This document shows positions 1 through 8,073 of a stretch of DNA of 64,000 nucleotides, piece by piece. Positions within the stretch are counted from its first letter, which is position 1. Every line of letters begins with the position of its first letter. Made by a program: the position numbers and the translations under genes. The notes below the pieces were generated by a model that worked only from the letters and a program-made list of their open reading frames with translations, was not told the origin of the DNA and ran no database searches. Source of the DNA: Bacteroidota bacterium (lineage in GTDB: Bacteria > Bacteroidota > Bacteroidia > Bacteroidales > FEN-979); the NCBI GenBank assembly GCA_026391735.1, contig JAPLDL010000002.1, forward strand, positions 1-64,000, read 5' to 3'.

Positions 1-1473
1 GGATGTTCAAACAGCAATACCACTCCCCCTTTGCCAAAAACCTCCACAGTAATTTCTTCTGTAAAGGTGGATGTGAAGGCAGGAAACCCTTTGGTCACCC
101 GGCTGGGCGAATTTTCAAAGGATACGGTACTTCGTCATGCTTCCTATTCATACTGTTTCATCGATGCCTCGAACGACAGTCTCATCGCAGGATTCAATGA
201 AGACCAGGCATTGGTTCCCGCTTCCATTATGAAACTTTTCACAACGGCTGCAGCATTGGAGATTCTTGAACCCGGCAGCCGTTTTAAAACGAGCCTGCAA
301 TATGAGGGGAGGATTGCCGGCCATACCCTTCACGGAAACCTGATCATCAAAGGAGGTGGCGATCCTACCTTTTGTCTGGGTGAAGAACAAATGAAACAGC
401 TGTTTTCCAGCTGGTGCCTTTCACTTAAGAAACTGGGTGTAGATTCGGTGGATGGATCCGTCATTGGCGACGGACGGATTTTTGATGATGATTACATTCC
501 CTATTCCTGGACCTGGGGAGAGATCAACTTAGGGTATTCAGCGGCAGCCTCGGGTTTATCGGTCAACGGAAATATTTATGAGCTCTTCTTTGAACCTGCA
601 AGGGGAAAACGATTTGCCTCAGGTATGAGAAAGGTGTCACCATACATCCCGGAGGAAACTTATTTTAACAGGGTTGCTGAGGCAGAAACCGACGATGAAG
701 ATGTTTACCTGATCGGTCATCCGCAGACCAATAAAAAAATAATTCGTGGAACCATCCCAAAAGGGACAAAGGAAATATCCATTGTGGGAACAATAAATAA
801 TCCACCCCTGGCAACTGCCGGCGAATTCCTGAACAGCCTTCGCATGAAAAAAATCTATATTTCAGGAAAAGCATTTTCGGCTTCTGATTCAGATTCCATC
901 GCAGAACGTCTTGACAAATCATCGGCCAGGGATATTGCTTCGATCCAGTCACCTGCGGTCTCTTCTATTGTACAGGTCACCAACCAGGCTAGCTACAACT
1001 TTTTCGCCGAAAGTCTGCTGAAACATATCGGGTTGAAAGTATTCAAGTATGGAGGAACAGAGGCAGGTGCGCTGGCCGTTCGCCGTCATTGGGAATCCAG
1101 GGGGATGGATATGGGCGGATTTGCCATGTTTGATGGCAGTGGGATTTCACGTTTCAACACAATTACAACCCGACAGGCGACCTGGCTTTTATCCTATATG
1201 CTGACTTCTCCGGTAAGCGGCGATTTTTTAGGATCCCTCTCAGTAGCAGGGGTTTCCGGGACTCTACGTACCATGTGTATCAATACTGCCGCCGCTGGAA
1301 AAATAGAGGCAAAAAGCGGCACCATGTCAAGAGTAAAAAGTTATGCGGGATACGCGCATACCAGGTCAGGAAAAAAATTGATATTCACGATTATAGTGAA
1401 TAACTTCGATGGGCCTTCGTTCGAGATGAAAGAAAAGATCGGGAAAATAATGGAGATTATGGTCAATTTGTAA
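1..1473 (+). CDS. dacB: D-alanyl-D-alanine carboxypeptidase/endopeptidase, PBP4 (peptidase S13) family, 5' end cut by window
   Basis: Penicillin-binding protein that trims or cleaves peptidoglycan peptides in the periplasm. The frame is open to the left edge. Its second codon is Cys in a Gly-Cys-Ser-Asn context that looks like the end of a lipobox, so probably only the signal peptide is missing and the protein is a lipoprotein. All S13 catalytic signatures are visible: SxxK as Ser-Ile-Met-Lys at 223-234, the DGSGISRFN block at 1132-1158, and KSGT (KTG equivalent) at 1312-1323. A TTG at 31 could open the frame, but that start would discard the Cys and leave no export signal. The gene converges with the TPR/AraC gene 9 bp away. 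The family is firm; lipidation is inferred. Confidence 0.87.
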   Translation, partial: GCSNSNTTPPLPKTSTVISSVKVDVKAGNPLVTRLGEFSKDTVLRHASYSYCFIDASNDSLIAGFNEDQALVPASIMKLFTTAAALEILEPGSRFKTSLQYEGRIAGHTLHGNLIIKGGGDPTFCLGEEQMKQLFSSWCLSLKKLGVDSVDGSVIGDGRIFDDDYIPYSWTWGEINLGYSAAASGLSVNGNIYELFFEPARGKRFASGMRKVSPYIPEETYFNRVAEAETDDEDVYLIGHPQTNKKIIRGTIPKGTKEISIVGTINNPPLATAGEFLNSLRMKKIYISGKAFSASDSDSIAERLDKSSARDIASIQSPAVSSIVQVTNQASYNFFAESLLKHIGLKVFKYGGTEAGALAVRRHWESRGMDMGGFAMFDGSGISRFNTITTRQATWLLSYMLTSPVSGDFLGSLSVAGVSGTLRTMCINTAAAGKIEAKSGTMSRVKSYAGYAHTRSGKKLIFTIIVNNFDGPSFEMKEKIGKIMEIMVNL

Positions 1474-1482
1474 TTTTGGCGC

Positions 1483-3411
1483 TCAGGCTCGGATCTTACC
1501 GTTCCTAATAGCAAAATCAGTTGGTGTAAGTCCTGTTGAATTCTTGAAAACCTGGTTGAAAGTAGATTTTGACCTGAATCCTGCATTCTTTGCAATTCCT
1601 TCAATCGATAAGTTATTAAATTGATCGTCAAGAATCATCCGCTTGGCTTCCTCAATACGGTACTGGTTCAGATAAGCAGAAAAATTCATTTTGTAATGCT
1701 CATTGATAAGTCTTGAAAGATAGCTGGTATTGGAATCGAGGCGATGTGCTGTATCTGCAAGTGTCAGATTCTCATTGAGATAAATCTTATCTTTAATCAT
1801 CATGATTTCCAGCTGGACAATCAGGTCTTTATTTAATTCCGTTTGCACCAGTTGATTGTCGGTAAATGGTCTTAATTCGGGGGGAAGAAGTTTTTCGAAT
1901 GACCTCATCCTGCGGTTATCACCTTCCTTCTCGTGAGTGATCTTTTCCTCAATAAAACTCAATGCTTTAACCTTGGGCAGCAGTTTATTTCGATAATACA
2001 ACCAGATATAATAACTCCCTGCCCCGGTAATGATTAAAATCAAAAAAATAATAAGTATGGCTATGCGAATTTTCTTTTGCTTGCTTCGGGAATCGATATT
2101 TAAACTGCTGATCTGTTGATCCTTTTTTTCAGTTTCATATTTTATCATCAGGTTGGCCACAGCTTCATGCGCTTTCTCGGTTACAATACTGTCCCTGATC
2201 TCATTGTGCATTTTCAGGTATCTTAAGGCCTGTACCTGATTCCCGCTTGCCTCGTAGCATTCCGATAAAAGCTGGTAAGCCTCTTCCCATTGAGCCCTGT
2301 AATTTGCCAACCTGGAATAGTAAAGTCCGCTCTTAAGAAATTCAATTGCTGCCGGGTAGTTCTTCAACTGCGTATTGAGTTCCCCAAGTGAAAGATAGGT
2401 ACAGGCCATGGGAATATAATCCTTGTCCCTCTTTGAAAAATTCAGAGATTTCAAATAATAGTGCAAGGCTGAGTCGGGTTGTTTCAATTTTAACCAGGCA
2501 TCACCTATATTTGTAAGATTGAATGCGATCTGGGAACGGAGTATCGTAGTGTCCAGATAATTAATTGCAAGGGATTTCCTGAAACACTTCAGAGCAGAAT
2601 AATAATCATTATTACTGGCATAACTCATCCCCATCAGATTGTATGCATAACTTTCTCCTTTAGAAAAATTTGCCCTCCTGAACAAACTGATAGCTTTTTC
2701 ATACGCTTGAATGCCATAGACTCCCGTAGTAGATTCGTAATAATAGCTTCCCAGGTTGCAGCTCAGATATCCTGCATCAATTAGTTTATGCTGTGCTTCT
2801 CTTATTCTGAGCGCTTTCAGATAATAATAGACCGACTCCTCCTTGCACCCTGCGTCACCATAAAGTATACCAAGGGTTAATGAACAACCGGCAACTCTAT
2901 CATCATTGTTAGAATCTAAGGCAATAGCTTTTTTAAGATACTCAACAGCTTTGGCTTTTTCCCCTTTGGTTCTTGAAATATCACCCAGTCGGGCATAACC
3001 ATTGGATAGAAGTATTTTTGAATTGATTATTTTACTGAACCCCAGCCCTACCTCACAAAAGTACAGTGCAGAATCTGTCATTCCCTTTATTGAATAATAA
3101 TAAGAAATAAAATAATACGCTTTTATTTCAGACTCCCTGATATTCAGCTTTTTTGATAGCGCAAGGGATTTAAGTGCATATGGATAGGCCTGTACCGGGA
3201 AGGCAGTGTAATACTCCTTATAAATTTTCTCAAGGGCAATAATTTTCTGATGTTCGTCGGAATCACGGAGCTGGGTAAACAATGCGACTGAATCATTTTT
3301 CTGAGCCATTAAGGGAAAAGGCATCAGAATAGAACACAATGACACCAGGATAATTATTCTTAAAAATAGCGAACAGGATGTTGTCAAAAACCTTCTTTGT
3401 GAGTAAATCAT
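1483..3411 (-). CDS. Membrane-anchored TPR-repeat transcriptional regulator with C-terminal AraC-type HTH
   Basis: A single-polypeptide sensor/regulator of a type common in Bacteroidota. It has an N-terminal signal or anchor segment ending near Leu-Met-Ala-Gln, a long series of tetratricopeptide repeats (about residues 50-420) in the periplasm or at the membrane, one strong transmembrane helix at about 445-470, a short linker, and an AraC/XylS double helix-turn-helix over the last 100 residues (ending near FNQVFKNSTGLTPTDF). I chose the ATG at 3411 rather than the in-frame ATG at 3429, because a TATCTTTG promoter element at 3442-3449 would place transcription start almost on the upstream codon. 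The ligand and target genes are unknown. The divergent small membrane protein at 3551 is a candidate target by position only. Confidence 0.8.
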   Translation of the reverse strand: MIYSQRRFLTTSCSLFLRIIILVSLCSILMPFPLMAQKNDSVALFTQLRDSDEHQKIIALEKIYKEYYTAFPVQAYPYALKSLALSKKLNIRESEIKAYYFISYYYSIKGMTDSALYFCEVGLGFSKIINSKILLSNGYARLGDISRTKGEKAKAVEYLKKAIALDSNNDDRVAGCSLTLGILYGDAGCKEESVYYYLKALRIREAQHKLIDAGYLSCNLGSYYYESTTGVYGIQAYEKAISLFRRANFSKGESYAYNLMGMSYASNNDYYSALKCFRKSLAINYLDTTILRSQIAFNLTNIGDAWLKLKQPDSALHYYLKSLNFSKRDKDYIPMACTYLSLGELNTQLKNYPAAIEFLKSGLYYSRLANYRAQWEEAYQLLSECYEASGNQVQALRYLKMHNEIRDSIVTEKAHEAVANLMIKYETEKKDQQISSLNIDSRSKQKKIRIAILIIFLILIITGAGSYYIWLYYRNKLLPKVKALSFIEEKITHEKEGDNRRMRSFEKLLPPELRPFTDNQLVQTELNKDLIVQLEIMMIKDKIYLNENLTLADTAHRLDSNTSYLSRLINEHYKMNFSAYLNQYRIEEAKRMILDDQFNNLSIEGIAKNAGFRSKSTFNQVFKNSTGLTPTDFAIRNGKIRA

Positions 3412-3441
3412 AGTAATTACAGCAAACACAGTATCCTATTA

Positions 3442-3449
3442 CAAAGATA
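3442..3449 (-). promoter_or_regulatory. Bacteroidota -7 element TATCTTTG of the TPR/AraC gene
   Basis: Read on the minus strand this is a perfect TAnnTTTG octamer, about 30 bp upstream of the preferred start at 3411. No well-spaced TTG (-33) element was seen. It supports the shorter start for the regulator. Confidence 0.5.
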
Positions 3450-3550
3450 TTAATTCCGCATTAATGATTGAATTATGTTCAAAATTGGTAACCGTTTCAT
3501 AATTTTAATGTCAAACATGAAATTACATAAGTTCAAATAAAGCTGTAATA

Positions 3551-4036
3551 ATGGGAACTCCTGATCATGATAATATGCCACATTGGGCGAGACGTCTCGA
3601 CGAACTGGGCCCAAGCCGTTGGCACCGTCAGAAAGAATACCGAAGCCAACGTGCCGAATTTATTTCTTCAATCGTCTTTAACCTGATTGCCTTGGTTGTA
3701 CTATATAAGCTCCCCGACTGGCATCCGGGGTTTTTAACTGAGAAGTATGGAGTGGTAATGTATATCCTGATGTTTTCCTGCCTGGTTCAGGTCGGTGGTA
3801 ATCTTCTTATATTGTTCCTTGAATTCCGCTTCCTCACTTACCTTTCACGTATTTTTATGGAAGCTGCTTCTTTTCTTGCCCAAATCACATTGTATTATAT
3901 CTATCCCCTGGATTTTTCAAATTACCCGGGATTGGGCTGGATCGACATGGTATTTCCATGGATCCTGATAATAGGGATGGTAATTTCGGCGATAAAAGTC
4001 CTATCAAATATGTGGAAGCTGGTATTCTGGAGATAG
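3551..4036 (+). CDS. Small polytopic membrane protein of unknown function
   Basis: 161 residues. The N-terminus is hydrophilic and rich in Arg, His and Trp (about residues 1-35). Four hydrophobic segments follow (roughly 36-52, 65-88, 95-118 and 130-150), ending in a short basic tail. I do not recognise the family. It is transcribed divergently from the TPR/AraC regulator across a 120-139 bp gap and converges with the STAS gene. The AT-rich upstream region holds only an imperfect -7 element (TAATTTTA at 3500-3507). No catalytic motif is visible. An inner-membrane location is inferred from hydrophobicity alone. Confidence 0.65.
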   Translation: MGTPDHDNMPHWARRLDELGPSRWHRQKEYRSQRAEFISSIVFNLIALVVLYKLPDWHPGFLTEKYGVVMYILMFSCLVQVGGNLLILFLEFRFLTYLSRIFMEAASFLAQITLYYIYPLDFSNYPGLGWIDMVFPWILIIGMVISAIKVLSNMWKLVFWR

Positions 4037-4057
4037 TTTCCTTTGAGGCCTTCCTGC

Positions 4058-4396
4058 TTATTTAACATTCAGAATTCCGTCGAGACCAGCAATTTTAAAA
4101 GTCTTCATGATAAAGGGGTCGGAATTCAGTATTGAAAAGCTTCCTTCTTTTACCCGTTTATTTCCGGCAACACAAAGCCGTATAAATGATGATGATATAA
4201 AACTGACATCTTTCACATCAAAAACCAGGCTGAAATCCAGAAATGACTCTTTGTCTGCATTTTCTGAAAGTGATTGGAATTTGGATTCCAGTTCAAGGGC
4301 AAGCTGGGTGCTTAGCACTGTATCAAGCCGTCCTTTAAAGAAGCAAGTAAGCACCTTTTCTTCGGGGTTAAAATCAAAATCTAACATATTCAGCAC
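4058..4396 (-). CDS. STAS-domain protein (anti-sigma factor antagonist-like)
   Basis: 112 residues forming one STAS domain. The signature strand-helix region reads DVSFISSSFIRLC at about residues 60-75, matching the DxSxxSSxG/A block of SpoIIAA-like proteins, in which the central Ser is the phosphorylated residue. Such proteins normally relay partner-switching signals through anti-sigma kinases and PP2C phosphatases, but none of those partners is encoded nearby. The gene starts 8 bp after the stop of the upstream aldehyde dehydrogenase, so the two are probably co-transcribed. The domain call is good; the regulatory circuit is unknown. Confidence 0.75.
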   Translation of the reverse strand: MLNMLDFDFNPEEKVLTCFFKGRLDTVLSTQLALELESKFQSLSENADKESFLDFSLVFDVKDVSFISSSFIRLCVAGNKRVKEGSFSILNSDPFIMKTFKIAGLDGILNVK

Positions 4397-4404
4397 TTAT
4401 TGAA

Positions 4405-5838
4405 TTAATGATTTTTATGATACTCCAGTCTGAGAGCTGTTTCATTGCAGTTCTCGTCCATGTATATATTCCTGTCAACGCTGAAAAATTTATCATTCAT
4501 TTTCCTTCTGCACACTCTCTGTATATTGATCAGGTGTTTTACCGTAATATTTTCAGTCGTTATATTTTTACCCCCCGTTCCACATCCCAGGGTAAGAGAG
4601 GGTGGCAACATATTAAAAGTGCCGCCAACCGCACCCTGTGAAGTCGGAGTATTCACTACTATTCGCCCGGCATTGATCAGCTGGCTGAATTCCATGATCC
4701 GTTTTTCGTCATTGGCATAAATCCCGGCGCTATGGCCGATACCTCCCAGGTAATTCAGGTCGATACATAATTTAATGGCTGAATGATAATCCTTGGCCAC
4801 GTAAAAGGCCAGGATAGGAGCAAGGATTTCGAATGAAAGAGGATAGTCTTTGCCAACACCCGACAATTCGGCTAATAAAATTTTTGTCCCAAGCGGCACT
4901 GAAATTCCTGCTTTTTCAGCAATCGTCTGAACCGACTGCCCAACGATAAAGGGGCTCATCGACAATGTATCCTTTACAATAGCTATTTTTTCAACTTTCT
5001 GAATCTCTTCAGGGGAAAGCAAATAACAGTTCTGGCGAGTGAATTCATCTCTTACCGTTCTTGCAATCTTCTCCTCAACAATCACAGATTGTTCGCTTGC
5101 ACAAACTGTTCCGTTGTCAAAGGTTTTGGACCTGATGATGGAAGCGATGGCAAAAGGGATATCCGCACTTTCATCTATAAATACGGGAACATTACCCGGG
5201 CCAACGCCAATAGCTGGATTCCCTGAACTATACGCAGCTTTAACAAGCCCGGTTCCACCGGTTGCAAGGATCAGGGCGACACGGGGATGTGCCATAACCG
5301 TTTGGGTGAATTCTCTCGATCCGGCCGGTATCATCTGGACACAATCTTCAGGGGCTCCTGCCGACAAGGCTGCTTCGTAACAGATTCTTGCAGCCTCGCC
5401 TGTGCAATGTGCTGCACTCCGGTGTGAGCTGATGATTATCGGATTCCTGGATTTCAGGCAGATCAGGATCTTGTATATGGCTGTTGACGTTGGGTTTGTA
5501 ACTGGCGTGACAGCAAAAATAGGACCCAGGGGCTGAGCTATTTCAGAAATCCCGGTCACAGGGTCATTACTGATCACCCCAACTGTTTTCTCATTCCTGA
5601 TACTTTCATAAACAAGTTGAGTCCCGATAACATTTTTCCAGACTTTGTCTTCCCATATCCCGATACCGGTTTCTTCAACGGCCATTTTTGCAAGCTTAAT
5701 CCTTGCATTCAAAGCGGCTATATAAACAGCTTCCACAACTTTATCGGTTTGTTCCTGGTTGAATTCCTGGAATTCGGCTGCAGCAAGGATCGCCTTTTCC
5801 AGGATATCGTTTGCCCTTTCCGTTAAACTCTCTTCCAT
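4405..5838 (-). CDS. Acetaldehyde dehydrogenase (acetylating)-type aldehyde dehydrogenase
   Basis: 477 residues, the length of stand-alone CoA-acylating aldehyde dehydrogenases (EutE/SucD type) and of the N-terminal half of AdhE. These interconvert acyl-CoA and aldehyde with NAD(H). The catalytic Cys is at about residue 245 in the block TFDNGTVCASEQ, preceded by the nucleotide-binding stretch GVGPGNVPVFID. The C-terminus carries the GCGTGGKN segment typical of this subfamily. There is no AdhE-like alcohol dehydrogenase domain and no obvious microcompartment-targeting extension. A TATATTTG element lies 20 bp upstream, and the STAS gene follows after 8 bp. The substrate (acetyl-, succinyl- or other acyl-CoA) cannot be decided from sequence. 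A fermentative role is inferred. Confidence 0.82.
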   Translation of the reverse strand: MEESLTERANDILEKAILAAAEFQEFNQEQTDKVVEAVYIAALNARIKLAKMAVEETGIGIWEDKVWKNVIGTQLVYESIRNEKTVGVISNDPVTGISEIAQPLGPIFAVTPVTNPTSTAIYKILICLKSRNPIIISSHRSAAHCTGEAARICYEAALSAGAPEDCVQMIPAGSREFTQTVMAHPRVALILATGGTGLVKAAYSSGNPAIGVGPGNVPVFIDESADIPFAIASIIRSKTFDNGTVCASEQSVIVEEKIARTVRDEFTRQNCYLLSPEEIQKVEKIAIVKDTLSMSPFIVGQSVQTIAEKAGISVPLGTKILLAELSGVGKDYPLSFEILAPILAFYVAKDYHSAIKLCIDLNYLGGIGHSAGIYANDEKRIMEFSQLINAGRIVVNTPTSQGAVGGTFNMLPPSLTLGCGTGGKNITTENITVKHLINIQRVCRRKMNDKFFSVDRNIYMDENCNETALRLEYHKNH

Positions 5839-5858
5839 ACTTCTTTGGTTAATATTTT

Positions 5859-5866
5859 CAAATATA
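5859..5866 (-). promoter_or_regulatory. -7 element TATATTTG of the aldehyde dehydrogenase/STAS operon
   Basis: A perfect TAnnTTTG octamer on the minus strand, 20 bp before the ATG at 5838. No clear -33 TTG was seen at the usual distance. Confidence 0.5.
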
Positions 5867-5936
5867 ATTGTCGATGAAAACCCGTGAAAATTACAAAAAA
5901 TAACTAACTTTAATGCAAGTAAACAGGAAAATAACT

Positions 5937-8069
5937 ATGAGAAAAATATACATTATCCTTATAACAGTTCTGGTATGCATCCAAACCCGGGCCCAGGACT
6001 GGAAATGGCTGAGCCCTTGTCCTCCCGGATATAATCTCACTTGCATCTCCGATGCAGGGGCAAATACTTTATATGCCGCCGGTACTTTGGGGAAAATGGT
6101 AAAAAGCTCCGACGGTGGTGCAAGATGGACAATTCTGAATACGGGAACAGAAAAGAACCTTCTTTCCGTATTTTTTACCAGTCCCGATACCGGGTATGCG
6201 GCTGGCTGGGAAGGCATTTTAATAAAAACCACCGACGGAGGCTCGACCTGGACTGTGCTAAACTCAGGCACCGACAATCATCTTACCTCTGTCTTCTTTA
6301 CAGATAAATCAACCGGCTTTGTTACGGGATGGTACGGCACTCTGTTAAAAACCACGAACGGGGGTAAAGACTGGATGAATCTGAATCCTGTACCATCAAC
6401 CCTGAATTCCATATTCTTCCCCGATAAAAACACGGGCTATGCAGTCGGATTGAATGGGACCATCATTAAAACTACAAACGGAGGGACGAGCTGGATAGCC
6501 CAGCATTCAGGCTCTTCTGATGAGTTCACCTCCGTTTCATTTTCAGATGTCAATAACGGTTATGCCCTGGCACATTATGAATACTTCAAATCAGCCAAAG
6601 ACACCAGCTCGGCAGACACTAATTTTATTTTTAAAACCACAAACGGGGGAATTACATGGAATCTGCAAACCAAGGATGGGCCTACAAAATTCGATTTGCA
6701 CTCACTTTCCTTCACAAGTGCAGATACCGGTTACGCAGTTGGCCTCAGGGGCAGGTTACTGAAAACCACCGATGGAAGCGGTCACTGGGATTACCAGGCT
6801 TCCGGAACAGATTCAGATCTCAATTTTGTCAGGTTTTATTCTAAAGGAGGATCATTAACGGGGTATACTGTGGGCACTGAAGGGATGATATTAAAAACCA
6901 CCAACGATGGAGTGAATTGGAACAGACAGGCGACCGGTACCGTAAACTGGCTGCTATCCACAAGTTTCGCAGATGTGAATACAGGGTTTGCCGTCGGTGA
7001 AACCGGCACAATATTAAAAACTATTGATGGAGGGAATACCTGGTCAAGCCAGGTTTCAGGCACTTCGAACTGGTTGTATTCAGTAGTTTTTCTTCCCGGG
7101 GGCGGATTAAATAATGCCTACATTACAGGTGACGGTGGAACTATACTGAAAACCAATGACGGTGGTGTAAGCTGGATAAAACAAAGCTCGGGTACAGCAT
7201 GCCTTCTTACATCACTTTATTTTATTCCACAAAGCGGGGGAAATACGGGTTTTGCCGTTGGAGACAGCGGTATTATACTTAAAACCACCAACGGAGGCAT
7301 TTCATGGAACCGCCAGAATTCAGGAACAATGAAAATTCTTAATTCAGTCTGTTTCACAGGACCGAACGCAGGTTTTGCTGCAGGCAAATCCGGAACTATT
7401 CTTAAAACCACCGATGGGGGCTCAAACTGGACCAGACAGATTTCCCCAACGACAGACGAATTGCGGTCTGTATGTTTCTCTGACTCATTAACAGGTTTTG
7501 CAGTCGGGGATAACGGGTCAATCCTAAAAACTGTCAACGGAGGAATTGAATGGGTTTTACAACAATCGGGCAGACTGCCGGGGCTGCTGTCGGTTTCATT
7601 TATCCCTGATGGTTCAAAAAACACAGTTTCAATTGCCGGACAAATCGGTACTATTCTTAAAACCACCGATGGAGGGACTAATTGGACAATACAAAATTCA
7701 GAGACGGAGAATGCTCTGAATTCTGTCTGCTTTCCTGACGGGAATACAGGGTATATCGTAGGATACGGCGGTATTATCATGAAAACCAAAAGGGGTGGGA
7801 CTTTTATTATGGAAAGTGCGCAAGGGATCAAAAATCTTCTGCTTTATCCCGACCCAGCAATCGACAGAATAACTGTTGATCTTCTTAAACTCCCGTCTTC
7901 GGAAAAAGCACGTATCAGAGTGTATGATATTAACGGTCATTTGATCCTTGAACAAACGAGACATCAGCAAAAAACTGAAATCAACCTAAGCGGATTTGCA
8001 GGTGGTTTGTATACTGTTGAGGTACTGCTCGACGGAGAAACCCTTACAGGCCGGTTTATTAAACTATAA
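5937..8069 (+). CDS. Secreted Ycf48-like repeat (double beta-propeller) protein with T9SS type A sorting domain
   Basis: Start chosen at the ATG of MRKIYII, which begins a clean signal peptide ending at Thr-Arg-Ala-Gln; an ATG 24 bp upstream is in frame but less likely. The body consists of about 14 units of roughly 40-45 residues, each with a GYAVG..G.ILKTTDGG..W motif typical of the photosystem II stability factor Ycf48/BNR-like propellers. The fifth unit carries an insertion rich in Ser, Asp and Lys, and the last is degenerate. The last 80 residues (from LLYPDPAIDRI) form a Por secretion C-terminal sorting domain, so the protein is predicted to cross the outer membrane by the type IX system. 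Substrate or binding partner unknown. It converges with the histidine kinase gene, 4 bp apart. Confidence 0.85.
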   Translation: MRKIYIILITVLVCIQTRAQDWKWLSPCPPGYNLTCISDAGANTLYAAGTLGKMVKSSDGGARWTILNTGTEKNLLSVFFTSPDTGYAAGWEGILIKTTDGGSTWTVLNSGTDNHLTSVFFTDKSTGFVTGWYGTLLKTTNGGKDWMNLNPVPSTLNSIFFPDKNTGYAVGLNGTIIKTTNGGTSWIAQHSGSSDEFTSVSFSDVNNGYALAHYEYFKSAKDTSSADTNFIFKTTNGGITWNLQTKDGPTKFDLHSLSFTSADTGYAVGLRGRLLKTTDGSGHWDYQASGTDSDLNFVRFYSKGGSLTGYTVGTEGMILKTTNDGVNWNRQATGTVNWLLSTSFADVNTGFAVGETGTILKTIDGGNTWSSQVSGTSNWLYSVVFLPGGGLNNAYITGDGGTILKTNDGGVSWIKQSSGTACLLTSLYFIPQSGGNTGFAVGDSGIILKTTNGGISWNRQNSGTMKILNSVCFTGPNAGFAAGKSGTILKTTDGGSNWTRQISPTTDELRSVCFSDSLTGFAVGDNGSILKTVNGGIEWVLQQSGRLPGLLSVSFIPDGSKNTVSIAGQIGTILKTTDGGTNWTIQNSETENALNSVCFPDGNTGYIVGYGGIIMKTKRGGTFIMESAQGIKNLLLYPDPAIDRITVDLLKLPSSEKARIRVYDINGHLILEQTRHQQKTEINLSGFAGGLYTVEVLLDGETLTGRFIKL

Positions 8070-8073
8070 TTTC

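Noticed and set aside
4107-4403. Plus-strand open frame over the STAS gene
   Set aside because: The minus-strand frame encodes a recognisable STAS domain in operon with the dehydrogenase; the plus-strand frame has no recognisable features.
7217-7831. Long open frame antisense to the propeller-repeat gene (204 codons)
   Set aside because: It mirrors the repeated GG/TTDGG codons of the sense gene, has a Pro/Val-rich, non-protein-like composition and lacks any start context. Similar antisense frames over lysS (31765-32367) and miaB (21331-21933) were rejected for the same reason.
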